This document shows, in pieces, positions 18,335 to 25,669 of a stretch of DNA of 64,000 nt. The DNA is from Candidatus Pelagibacter sp. GTDB taxonomy: Bacteria; Pseudomonadota; Alphaproteobacteria; Pelagibacterales; Pelagibacteraceae. How positions within the stretch are numbered: the first letter of the stretch is position 1; each line of letters begins with the position of its first letter. The position numbers were made by a program, and so were the translations under genes. The notes beneath the pieces are model-generated. The model was not told where the DNA came from, did not search any database, and saw nothing but the letters and a program-made list of their open reading frames with translations. The DNA lies in NCBI GenBank assembly GCA_028097645.1, contig JAOHEU010000002.1, positions 1-64,000 on the forward strand, in the 5' to 3' direction.

Positions 18335-19216
18335 TTAATTTTTTTGAAGCTCATAAATCGAAACATAATGTTTCTTTTTAGGTAACGGAATTATTGTTGG
18401 AACTTTAGTTAATCTGGGTTTTATTGATTTATTACCTACAATAATATTTTTATCATAATTATCTAAATCTACCTCTGGATGAGGATTTCCATCATTTATT
18501 AATGGCCATGCATCACATGCTCTGTAACCAAATAAAATTAATGGTCTTGAGTTATCCATTAGATTGTGTCCAGAACCATGAACTGATCTGCAATGAAAAA
18601 AAACAACTGTTCCAGCAGTTCCAGTTATCGAAACACTATTATTTGCTCCAATTTTATTCTTTTTAGTATCTATTTTTCCAATAAAATAATTTTCTTTATT
18701 GTGGTGACTGTACAATTTCTTTTTATGTGAATTCTTAATTATTTTAAGAGGACCATTTTTCTCATAGCAATCATCTAAATATATACCAACTGTGATCAAA
18801 TCATCATTGGTATGTGGGTAAAAAGCCCAATCTTGATGCCATCCAATTTCACTTCCTTTTTTCTTGTTTGGCAATTTAAAATTTAATTTCCCAAGATGAA
18901 ATCTAACTGTTCCTCCTAGTAATTTTTTAGCTATAGATATTATTTTTTTGTTTCTAGATAGTTGATAGAAGATCTTATGTCTATTTTGAGGATTATTTAA
19001 TCTTAAAATTTCCTTATCTTTTGATGAACTAGAATTGTAAACAAAATGATAATTGTCATAAGATTGAGTACCGTTTTGGTTATTTGATCTTTTTTTTTCT
19101 TTCTCTTTAGAAATTACTTCATTTACAACTTTATTTATTTTATCGATCTCTTTTTGGGTAATTAGATTTTTTTTTACAAGAAACCCATTATTTTTAAACT
19201 GATTAAGATCTTTCAT
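18335..19216 (-). CDS. Phytanoyl-CoA dioxygenase (PhyH) family protein
   Basis: This is a probable Fe(II)/2-oxoglutarate-dependent oxygenase of unknown substrate. The iron triad is visible as H127-x-D129 (GWHQDWAFYP) and H213 (CRSVHGSGHN), with R224 a likely 2-oxoglutarate contact. The N-terminal 60 residues are Lys-rich. At 293 aa it fits the family, which ranges over ectoine, halogenase-like, alkylphosphonate and lipid hydroxylases. Its place between the Pho and Znu loci does not by itself identify the substrate. It is convergent with phoB and in the same direction as znuA, 74 nt downstream of the znuA stop. Confidence 0.85.
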   Translation of the reverse strand: MKDLNQFKNNGFLVKKNLITQKEIDKINKVVNEVISKEKEKKRSNNQNGTQSYDNYHFVYNSSSSKDKEILRLNNPQNRHKIFYQLSRNKKIISIAKKLLGGTVRFHLGKLNFKLPNKKKGSEIGWHQDWAFYPHTNDDLITVGIYLDDCYEKNGPLKIIKNSHKKKLYSHHNKENYFIGKIDTKKNKIGANNSVSITGTAGTVVFFHCRSVHGSGHNLMDNSRPLILFGYRACDAWPLINDGNPHPEVDLDNYDKNIIVGNKSIKPRLTKVPTIIPLPKKKHYVSIYELQKN

Positions 19217-19290
19217 TGAAAATTATTATATTTGAAAATAATAAATTTTCTTTAAAAAAATATCTTTTTAGCTTGAAATAAACTAATAAA

Positions 19291-20373
19291 TTAGCAACCT
19301 TTAAAAGAAGCTGACATATTTCTAATCAATTTAAAGTATAGATCTTTACCTGAATCTAAAGTTGCACCTAGTGGGTCTAAAACACCAGTTTTAATCTTCA
19401 TATCTTTTGCAACAGCATTAATAATATCAGGATTAAATTGAGGTTCAGAGAACACACATGCAACTTTATCGTGTTCAATGATTTCTCTAATTTCAGCTAA
19501 TTGTTCAGCTCCAGGCATTACATCGGTATTAACAGTAAATGCACCTAATACTTTAACATTAAATCTTTTTTCAAAATATTGATATGCATCATGGAATACA
19601 ATTGATGAAACACTATTATTTAATTCAGTCATTACTTCTATAGTCAGCTTATCGATATCTTTTAAAGCCTTATCTAAATTACTTTTATATTTAGCTTCAT
19701 TTTTTGGATCGTTTTCAATCAAATGTTCAGCCATTTCATTTAACATAGCTTTGGCATTCATTGTATCCAACCAAATGTGTGGATCAAATTCACCGTGCGC
19801 ATGACCTTCGTGTCCATCATGGTCGTCATGATCATCATGCTCTTCTTTCTTGCCGTGATCATCATGGTCGTGATCGTCGTGATCATCTTCTTTCTTACCG
19901 TGATCATCATGGTCGTGATCGTCGTGATCATCTTCTTTCTTACCGTGATCATCATGATCATTTTCTTTCTTATCATGATCGTCATGTCCGTGATCATGTT
20001 CATCAAAAATATTTCTTTCTCTAAATTTTAATACGTTTAAACCTTTAATTTCTATTAACTCAATTTTTTCAGCTTTCTTTGCAATTGATTTTAATGGTTT
20101 TTCTAAAAAATTTTCTAAATCTTCACCAACCCAAAAAATAAGATCTGCGTTTTGAAGCATTTTTGCATGCGAGGGTTTCATTGAAAATCCATGTGGAGAC
20201 GCATATCCATCAACAATTAACTCTGGTTTTCCAATTCCATCCATTAAATAACTAGCTAAAGAATGTATTGGTTTAATAGATGTAACTACTTTTAATTCAG
20301 CATTTGCTGGTGTAAAGAAAGTTAAAATTGATAAGATTGATAAAGCAATGGATAATTTTTTGATTTTTTTCAT
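19291..20373 (-). CDS. znuA: Zinc ABC transporter, periplasmic zinc-binding protein ZnuA
   Basis: ZnuA binds Zn(II) in the periplasm and passes it to ZnuBC. The signal peptide covers residues 1-25 (cut after PANA). The cluster A-1 fold has a metal histidine at H61 (ASPHGFS), a second in the DPHIW stretch after the loop, a third in IVFHDAYQ, and an acidic ligand near FSEPQFNPD. Between the first two ligands is a very long charged loop of about 70 residues rich in His, Asp, Lys and Glu, built from tandem units. The protein ends K-G-C. It faces znuCB divergently across a short operator region. Confidence 0.94.
   Translation of the reverse strand: MKKIKKLSIALSILSILTFFTPANAELKVVTSIKPIHSLASYLMDGIGKPELIVDGYASPHGFSMKPSHAKMLQNADLIFWVGEDLENFLEKPLKSIAKKAEKIELIEIKGLNVLKFRERNIFDEHDHGHDDHDKKENDHDDHGKKEDDHDDHDHDDHGKKEDDHDDHDHDDHGKKEEHDDHDDHDGHEGHAHGEFDPHIWLDTMNAKAMLNEMAEHLIENDPKNEAKYKSNLDKALKDIDKLTIEVMTELNNSVSSIVFHDAYQYFEKRFNVKVLGAFTVNTDVMPGAEQLAEIREIIEHDKVACVFSEPQFNPDIINAVAKDMKIKTGVLDPLGATLDSGKDLYFKLIRNMSASFKGC
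19853..19972 (-). repeat. 45-bp tandem repeat encoding the ZnuA histidine-rich loop
   Basis: Two identical 45-bp copies lie head to tail at 19853-19897 and 19898-19942. A third, shortened by 15 bp and slightly diverged, follows at 19943-19972. Each unit encodes 15 residues of the type H-D-D-H-D-D-H-G-K-K-E-D-D-H-D, so copy number can change without a frameshift. Partial related units flank the block. Confidence 0.93.
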
Positions 20374-20392
20374 AATAAGTAATTTAATTAGT

Positions 20393-20407
20393 TGTTATAT
20401 TATAACA
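20393..20407. promoter_or_regulatory. Zur-box-like palindrome 1 (znuA side)
   Basis: TGTTATATTATAACA is a perfect 15-bp palindrome around a central T, 20 nt upstream of the znuA start. It matches the GTTATANTATAAC core known for Zur operators of proteobacteria. A zur-type gene lies in the same locus at 22018. Regulation by zinc is inferred. Confidence 0.82.
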
Positions 20408-20410
20408 GTA

Positions 20411-20425
20411 TGTAATAATATAACA
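20411..20425. promoter_or_regulatory. Zur-box-like palindrome 2 (znuC side)
   Basis: TGTAATAATATAACA is the same palindrome with one mismatched pair. It lies 3 nt from the first copy and 20 nt before the znuC ATG. Two adjacent boxes in a 71-bp divergent spacer would let one repressor shut both directions. Confidence 0.72.
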
Positions 20426-20444
20426 TTTACAAGTCAAGTTATAA

Positions 20445-21188
20445 ATGTCAGATAAAAATATATTGGTAGAGCTTCATAAAGCTGGTTTTAAACAAAATAA
20501 TAAATGGCTAGTGGAAGGTGTCTCACTTAAAGTTGAGAAGGGTAAGATAGTTACACTTATTGGTCCAAACGGATCTGGTAAAAGTACTACGGCAAAAATT
20601 GCTTTAGGTATTTATAAAAATATAGAGGGGACGGTAGAAAAATATACAAACAAAATTGGTTATGTTCCTCAAAAAATCTCTATTGATTGGACATTACCAT
20701 TAAGAGTGTATGATTTTATGCTTTTAACAGAAGACATCAGTGACGAAGCGATTGACGAAGCTCTTGTTCTTACTGGCGTTACCCATCTTAAAGATAAAAA
20801 TTTAGGAAATTTATCTGGTGGTGAATTTCAAAGAGTTTTAATAGCTCGAGCTATTTCCAAAAAACCAGAATTATTGGTCTTAGATGAGCCAGTTCAAGGT
20901 GTTGATTATACAGGTGAAATTGCTTTGTATGAATTAATTAAAAAAATTTCAGATACATTAAATTGTGGAATTTTATTAATTTCACATGATTTACATACAG
21001 TTATGACTGCAACAGATCATGTTGTTTGTTTAAATGGCCATGTGTGTTGTTCAGGTTCGCCAATGGATGTAGCTAAAAATAATGAATACAAAACCTTATT
21101 TGGTGAACAAGCTTCTCAAATTTTATCTGTATATGAACATAAACATGATCATGTTCACTCAGACGAAGGACAAATTAAGAAAAATTAA
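20445..21188 (+). CDS. znuC: Zinc ABC transporter, ATP-binding protein ZnuC
   Basis: This is the ATPase of the zinc importer. Walker A is GPNGSGKST (residues 40-48), the signature is LSGGEFQRV, Walker B is LLVLDEP, followed by the family VQGVDYTG stretch, and the switch histidine is in ISHDLHTV. The C-terminus carries a His-rich tail (EHKHDHVHSDE) that is common in ZnuC and could bind zinc on the cytoplasmic side. At 247 aa it is normal. The znuB ATG follows 1 nt after the stop. Confidence 0.94.
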   Translation: MSDKNILVELHKAGFKQNNKWLVEGVSLKVEKGKIVTLIGPNGSGKSTTAKIALGIYKNIEGTVEKYTNKIGYVPQKISIDWTLPLRVYDFMLLTEDISDEAIDEALVLTGVTHLKDKNLGNLSGGEFQRVLIARAISKKPELLVLDEPVQGVDYTGEIALYELIKKISDTLNCGILLISHDLHTVMTATDHVVCLNGHVCCSGSPMDVAKNNEYKTLFGEQASQILSVYEHKHDHVHSDEGQIKKN

Positions 21189-21189
21189 T

Positions 21190-21993
21190 ATGTTAGATGA
21201 TTTCTTCATAAGAGCATTAATTGCTGGAATTGGCGTTGCTTTGGTAACAGGGCCACTAGGTTGTTTTGTGGTTTGGAGAAGATTGTCATATTTTGGTGAT
21301 ACATTATCTCATTCAGCATTATTAGGTGTAACAATGGCTTATTCATTTGAGCTAAATATAGCACTATCTGTGTTTATAATTTCATCTGTAATTGCACTGA
21401 TATTAATTCAACTACAAAAAAAAACTAATTTACCTGGAGATGCTTTGCTAGGTCTTCTAGCTCACTCTTCATTAGCAGTTGGTTTAGTAGTAATTGGATT
21501 TCTAACCTTTATACGTTTTGATATTATGGGTCTTTTATTTGGTGATATCTTAGCAGTAACAATAACAGATATATTTATCATATGGGCTGGTGGGGCTATA
21601 ATTTTATTAGTGCTGAAATTAATTTGGAAACCTTTGTTTGCATCTACTGTTAATTACGAACTAGCTGAAGCGGAAGGGTTAAACCCAGATAGAGCTAAAG
21701 CAATTTTTACTATTCTTATGGCTGCTGTTATAGCTATTTCAATTAAAATGGTTGGATTGTTACTTATAACTGGAATGCTAATCATCCCAGCCGCAATGGC
21801 TCGAAACATATCAGATAGTCCTCAAAAGATGGTTTTATTCTCAGTAATTGGTGGTCTTTTATCAGTAATATTAGGTTTATTTTCTTCATTAGAGTTTAAC
21901 ACCGCATCTGGACCTTCAATAATAATGGCTGCTTTAGTTTTATTTATATTATCTTTACTTAATATTAAACAATCGATTAAATTGAAAAACTAA
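21190..21993 (+). CDS. znuB: Zinc ABC transporter, permease ZnuB
   Basis: This is the membrane channel of the zinc importer, an ABC-3 family permease with about eight hydrophobic segments. Family landmarks are WRRLSYFGDTLSHSALLGV near residues 28-46 and GLLLITGMLIIPAAMAR near 197-213. I placed the start at the ATG at 21190, giving 267 aa. The frame stays open upstream to 21082, but that would overlap znuC by over 100 nt and add a non-family leader. zur follows after 24 nt. Confidence 0.93.
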   Translation: MLDDFFIRALIAGIGVALVTGPLGCFVVWRRLSYFGDTLSHSALLGVTMAYSFELNIALSVFIISSVIALILIQLQKKTNLPGDALLGLLAHSSLAVGLVVIGFLTFIRFDIMGLLFGDILAVTITDIFIIWAGGAIILLVLKLIWKPLFASTVNYELAEAEGLNPDRAKAIFTILMAAVIAISIKMVGLLLITGMLIIPAAMARNISDSPQKMVLFSVIGGLLSVILGLFSSLEFNTASGPSIIMAALVLFILSLLNIKQSIKLKN

Positions 21994-22017
21994 TAACTAA
22001 TTGGTAAGAATTTAAAA

Positions 22018-22416
22018 ATGGAAAAAGAACACAACCTTTCAAAAAACCAAAAAATTATTTTTGATATAATTGATAAATCGGGTGAGCCAATGAAGGCATA
22101 TTCAATTTTGTTTGATGTTCAAAAAAAAGGAATTAAAGCACCATTACAAGTTTATAGAGCATTAGACAAGTTGGTTGAAATTGGAAAAATTCATAAGATC
22201 GAAAGTAGAAATGCTTTTATTGCCTGTCAAAATTCTAGCTGCCAAATAACAAAAGCAACTGCATTTTCAATTTGTGAAAGTTGCGAAAATGTATCTGAAA
22301 TAAGTAACTCAAAACTTTCAAAATATTTATCTAACTTTTCAGACGACTCTGGAATGAAATATAGTAAATATAATTTAGAATTTTTTGGTTTATGTAAAAA
22401 ATGTAAATCAAAATAA
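22018..22416 (+). CDS. zur: Fur-family transcriptional regulator, probable zinc regulator Zur
   Basis: This is probably the zinc-sensing repressor of the adjacent znu genes. The N-terminal winged helix (about residues 8-70) has the Fur-family APLQVYRALDKLVEIG recognition region. The C-terminal half holds cysteine pairs C70-x4-C75, C86-x2-C89 and C126-x2-C129, the latter two being the structural zinc site of Fur/Zur proteins. At 132 aa it is compact. Location immediately after znuCB and the presence of Zur-type palindromes upstream favour Zur over Fur or PerR. It ends exactly where the next gene begins. Confidence 0.88.
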   Translation: MEKEHNLSKNQKIIFDIIDKSGEPMKAYSILFDVQKKGIKAPLQVYRALDKLVEIGKIHKIESRNAFIACQNSSCQITKATAFSICESCENVSEISNSKLSKYLSNFSDDSGMKYSKYNLEFFGLCKKCKSK

Positions 22417-23415
22417 ATGAGCACCGTATCTTTAACTTTAGACGAAATATTTGAGCTAGCTAAAAAAACACTTTTAGCTAATGGATGTGATGATGAAACT
22501 GCATCTATATTATCAGATTTAATTAGAAATGCAGAGAGAGACGGTTCTGTTTCGCATGGTTTGTTTAGATTACCCGCCTATGTTTCAGGTTTAAAAAGTG
22601 GTAAAATTAATGGTAAAGGAAAACCTGAAATAAAAAAAATTTCTCCATCAGTAATAAAAGTTCAAGGTAATAATTCTTTAGCTCCAGTTGTATTAAATAA
22701 AGGATTACCTGAATTAACAAAAGCTGCAAAAGAAAATGGTGTTGCCGTTTTAGCAATCAATAATTCTCACCACATGGCTGCTATGTGGCCTGAAACTGAA
22801 AAATTAGCTGAAGAGGGATTAGTTGCTTTTGCTTGCACCTCTTATAAACCAGCAGTAGCCCCAGCAGGTGCTATTAAACCATTATTTGGAACAAACCCAA
22901 TTTCATTTGCTTGGCCACGTCCTGGTAAAACACCAGTTGTTTATGATATGGCAACAGCTTCAATGGCTATGGGAGAAGTTCAAGTTGCTAAAAGAGAAGG
23001 GCATAAAGTTCCTCTTGGAACAGGTTTAACTAAAGATGGAAAAGATACTACTGATCCAGCAGAGATTGCTGACGGTGGTGTTCTATTACCTTTTGGTGGA
23101 TACAAAGGCTCAGCTATAGCAATGATGGTAGAGTTATTAGCTGGTGCATTAGTTGGTGATAATTTTAGTTATGAAACAGCTGCTAAAGATAATAATGATG
23201 GCGGTCCACCAAGTGGTGGTGAATTTATTCTAGCTATTTGTCCGGATAAAACAGCAGGAACTAGTTGGCAGAAACATGCAGAAGAATTTTTCGAAAAAAT
23301 GAAATCAATGGGTGAAGTAAGATTACCTGGTGAAAGAAGACATAAAAATCGACTAGATACTGGCCCTAGACACATCAATGAGGAACTAGTTAATAAAATT
23401 AAATCTCTAAGCTAG
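22417..23415 (+). CDS. dpkA: Ldh-family NAD(P)H oxidoreductase, DpkA-like (delta1-piperideine-2-carboxylate / pyrroline-2-carboxylate reductase)
   Basis: This belongs to the malate/L-lactate dehydrogenase type 2 (Ldh_2) family. The stretches ERDGSVSHGLFRLP, NNSHHMAAMWPETE, LFGTNPISFAWPRPG and LLPFGGYKGSAIAMMVE are those of the DpkA branch. That branch reduces cyclic imino acids (from D-lysine, D-proline or trans-3-hydroxyproline breakdown) to L-pipecolate or L-proline. At 332 aa it is full length. The gene begins on the base after the zur stop, so it may be part of the zinc operon without an obvious functional link. It converges with xthA, and the two stops overlap by 9 nt. Family is sure; the exact substrate is inferred from recalled similarity. 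Confidence 0.75.
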   Translation: MSTVSLTLDEIFELAKKTLLANGCDDETASILSDLIRNAERDGSVSHGLFRLPAYVSGLKSGKINGKGKPEIKKISPSVIKVQGNNSLAPVVLNKGLPELTKAAKENGVAVLAINNSHHMAAMWPETEKLAEEGLVAFACTSYKPAVAPAGAIKPLFGTNPISFAWPRPGKTPVVYDMATASMAMGEVQVAKREGHKVPLGTGLTKDGKDTTDPAEIADGGVLLPFGGYKGSAIAMMVELLAGALVGDNFSYETAAKDNNDGGPPSGGEFILAICPDKTAGTSWQKHAEEFFEKMKSMGEVRLPGERRHKNRLDTGPRHINEELVNKIKSLS

Positions 23416-24183
23416 TTTAATTTCAATTGGAGTATGATCTGAAGGTTTTTCCCTTCCTCGAGGATCTTTATTAATATTAATATCTTTTATATTATCGATA
23501 AGAGAGTTTGAAACTAAGAAGTGGTCAATTCTCATACCATTATTTTTTTGCCAAGCACCTCTCATATAATCCCAAAATGTATATCCCTCTTTATCTTCAT
23601 TAAAGTGTCTATAAACATCATTAAAACCAAGATTTAACATTTCTCTAAATTTTTTTCTTATTTCAAGTCTATATAAAGCGTCGTCTTCGAAGCTTTTAAC
23701 ATTATAAACATCTTCAGCAGCTGGAATAACATTAAAGTCACCTGCTAAAACGATGTTTTGATTTTTTTTAGATAAAGTTTTTAGTTGCTTGATAAGTTGA
23801 TCCATCCAATTTTTTTTATAATCGTATTTTTCAGTGTCAACTGGATTACCATTAGGTGTATAGATATTTATTAATTGAATAACTTTTTTTTTATATTCAA
23901 CTTCTGCAGAAATTATTCTTGATTGTTTTAACTTATCTTTGATTAAATCAGTTCTGACATTATTTAACTTATCTTTAGATATGATGGCGACACCATTATA
24001 ACTTTTTTGACCAAAAACATGACTTTCATAATCCATGGAAGCAAAATCATCATATGGGAAATTAACATCTTCAGTTTTAATTTCTTGCATCATTAAAACA
24101 TCAGGTTTGTATTTTAGAAGATAACTTTTGATATTTTCTATTCTAGCTCTTACTGAGTTAACATTCCAGGATGAGATAATCAT
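23407..24183 (-). CDS. xthA: Exodeoxyribonuclease III (AP endonuclease)
   Basis: This enzyme cuts DNA at abasic sites and trims 3' ends in base excision repair. It is an endonuclease/exonuclease/phosphatase fold with metal ligand E34 in MQEIKTED, the catalytic LAGDFNVIP stretch, and the C-terminal SDHTPI histidine. I chose the ATG at 24183 (MIISSWNVNSVRAR), giving 258 aa, because translation from 24213 would run into the erpA-like gene. The start overlaps the erpA-like stop by one base, so the two are coupled. Confidence 0.94.
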   Translation of the reverse strand: MIISSWNVNSVRARIENIKSYLLKYKPDVLMMQEIKTEDVNFPYDDFASMDYESHVFGQKSYNGVAIISKDKLNNVRTDLIKDKLKQSRIISAEVEYKKKVIQLINIYTPNGNPVDTEKYDYKKNWMDQLIKQLKTLSKKNQNIVLAGDFNVIPAAEDVYNVKSFEDDALYRLEIRKKFREMLNLGFNDVYRHFNEDKEGYTFWDYMRGAWQKNNGMRIDHFLVSNSLIDNIKDININKDPRGREKPSDHTPIEIKLA

Positions 24184-24500
24184 TAAAGTGAGAATGAAAC
24201 ACCACAGCCACAAGAAGATTTAGTTTGTGGATTAGAAATTTTAAAAGACTCACCAATAAGCTCAGATACATAATCAACCTCAGAACCTTTTAATAAATCT
24301 GCCGAAGTTTTGTCAATTAAGATGTTTTCAAAATTTAAATCATCTTCATTTTTGGATTTTTCAAATGTAAATTCATATTGAAAACCTGAACATCCTCCGC
24401 CCTTAATAGCGATTCTAAAAAATGATCCATCATCTTTTTTAGATAATAAATTTGCTATCTGTTTTAGAGCATTATCTGTAAATTTAATTTCTTTAATCAT
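24183..24500 (-). CDS. erpA: Iron-sulfur cluster insertion/carrier protein, ErpA/IscA family
   Basis: This is an A-type carrier that delivers Fe-S clusters to apoproteins. The three invariant cysteines are C37 (GGGCSGFQYEF) and C97/C99 (SSCGCGVSFSL), the full family pattern. At 105 aa it is typical. ErpA, IscA and SufA are hard to tell apart by sequence, so the symbol is tentative. It is transcribed with xthA and divergently from dgt. Confidence 0.88.
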   Translation of the reverse strand: MIKEIKFTDNALKQIANLLSKKDDGSFFRIAIKGGGCSGFQYEFTFEKSKNEDDLNFENILIDKTSADLLKGSEVDYVSELIGESFKISNPQTKSSCGCGVSFSL

Positions 24501-24550
24501 TACTGAACACTGATAATACTAATATAATACTTAATTATTTAAATTAAAGG

Positions 24551-25669
24551 ATGAAAAAACACTCTCAGTTAGGCGTATTTAAAAGTAAAGGAAGACTTAG
24601 TAATGAAGCAACTTCCAAATACAGATCACCTTTTCAAAGAGATAGAGATCGAATAATTCATAGTGCGTCATTCAGAAGACTAAAACATAAAACCCAAGTT
24701 TTTGTAAATACTGAGGGAGATCATTTTAGAACAAGAATTACCCATTCTATAGAAGTTGCTCAAATTGCAAGATCAATAGCAAAATATCTAAATTTAAATG
24801 AAGATTTAACTGAGACTTTAAGTTTAGCTCATGATTTAGGACACACCCCATTTGGTCATGCTGGCGAAGATGCTTTAAATGAATGCATGGATAATTTTGG
24901 AGGCTTTGATCACAATTTACAAACACTAAGAATTGTTATGTTTTTGGAAAATAAATATTTTAAGTTCAAAGGTCTAAATCTATCAATAGAAACTCTTGAG
25001 GGATTATTGAAGCATAATGGACCTATTGAAGATGCAGATTTGGTAAATAGTTTAATTGGACTTAAAACTTTTAAAAAAAGAATTAATTTCAACACATATC
25101 CTTCGTTAGAGGCTCAAATCTCGGCCATATCAGATGATATAGCTTACAATAATCATGATATCCAAGATGGCATTAAGGCTAATTTATTCAAACTTGAAGA
25201 ACTAATAGAGATAGATTTTTTTAAATTAATTTATTTAAAATATAAAAATAAAATTAATAAAACTAATTATAAAATTGCAACATATCAAATAGTGAGAGAC
25301 TCAATTGATTTGATGATAAGAGATTTATTAACTAATACTAAAAAAAATCTAAAGAAGCATAAGATTAAATCAATTAAAGATATAGGGATAGTAGGTAAGC
25401 CTTTAGTCAGTTTTTCAGAGAAAATACAAAATTCAGAGAGAGAAATTAAATCATTCCTAAGAACTAAAATGTATCAAAATAATTCAGTATTGAAAAAAAA
25501 TCAAAAGGGCAAAATAATTGTGAAGAAATTATTTAATATAATTAAATTAAATCCTAGAAAATTTATCTCTAAAGATCATTTGACTAATGACAAATATAGA
25601 GCTATTTCAGATTTTATTTCAGGAATGACTGATCGTTTTGCTATTAACTTATATAATAATTTTAAATGA
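24551..25669 (+). CDS. dgt: Deoxyguanosinetriphosphate triphosphohydrolase-like protein
   Basis: This is an HD-domain dNTP triphosphohydrolase that controls dNTP pools. The metal site shows H65 (RITHSIEVAQIA), H94-D95 (LAHDLGHTPFGHAGE) and a downstream aspartate in AISDDIAYNNHDI. At 372 aa it belongs to the shorter type-2 Dgt-like subfamily usual in alphaproteobacteria. AAAGG just before the ATG supports the start. The stop overlaps the argS start (ATGA). Confidence 0.9.
   Translation: MKKHSQLGVFKSKGRLSNEATSKYRSPFQRDRDRIIHSASFRRLKHKTQVFVNTEGDHFRTRITHSIEVAQIARSIAKYLNLNEDLTETLSLAHDLGHTPFGHAGEDALNECMDNFGGFDHNLQTLRIVMFLENKYFKFKGLNLSIETLEGLLKHNGPIEDADLVNSLIGLKTFKKRINFNTYPSLEAQISAISDDIAYNNHDIQDGIKANLFKLEELIEIDFFKLIYLKYKNKINKTNYKIATYQIVRDSIDLMIRDLLTNTKKNLKKHKIKSIKDIGIVGKPLVSFSEKIQNSEREIKSFLRTKMYQNNSVLKKNQKGKIIVKKLFNIIKLNPRKFISKDHLTNDKYRAISDFISGMTDRFAINLYNNFK

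Noticed and set aside
19853..19972. Tandem repeats as a possible CRISPR array
   Set aside because: The copies are contiguous with no unique spacers and lie inside a coding frame.
19758..20031. Long open frames on both strands across the znuA repeat
   Set aside because: They arise from the low-complexity 45-bp repeat; their proteins are repetitive and unlike any family, while the znuA frame has full family motifs.
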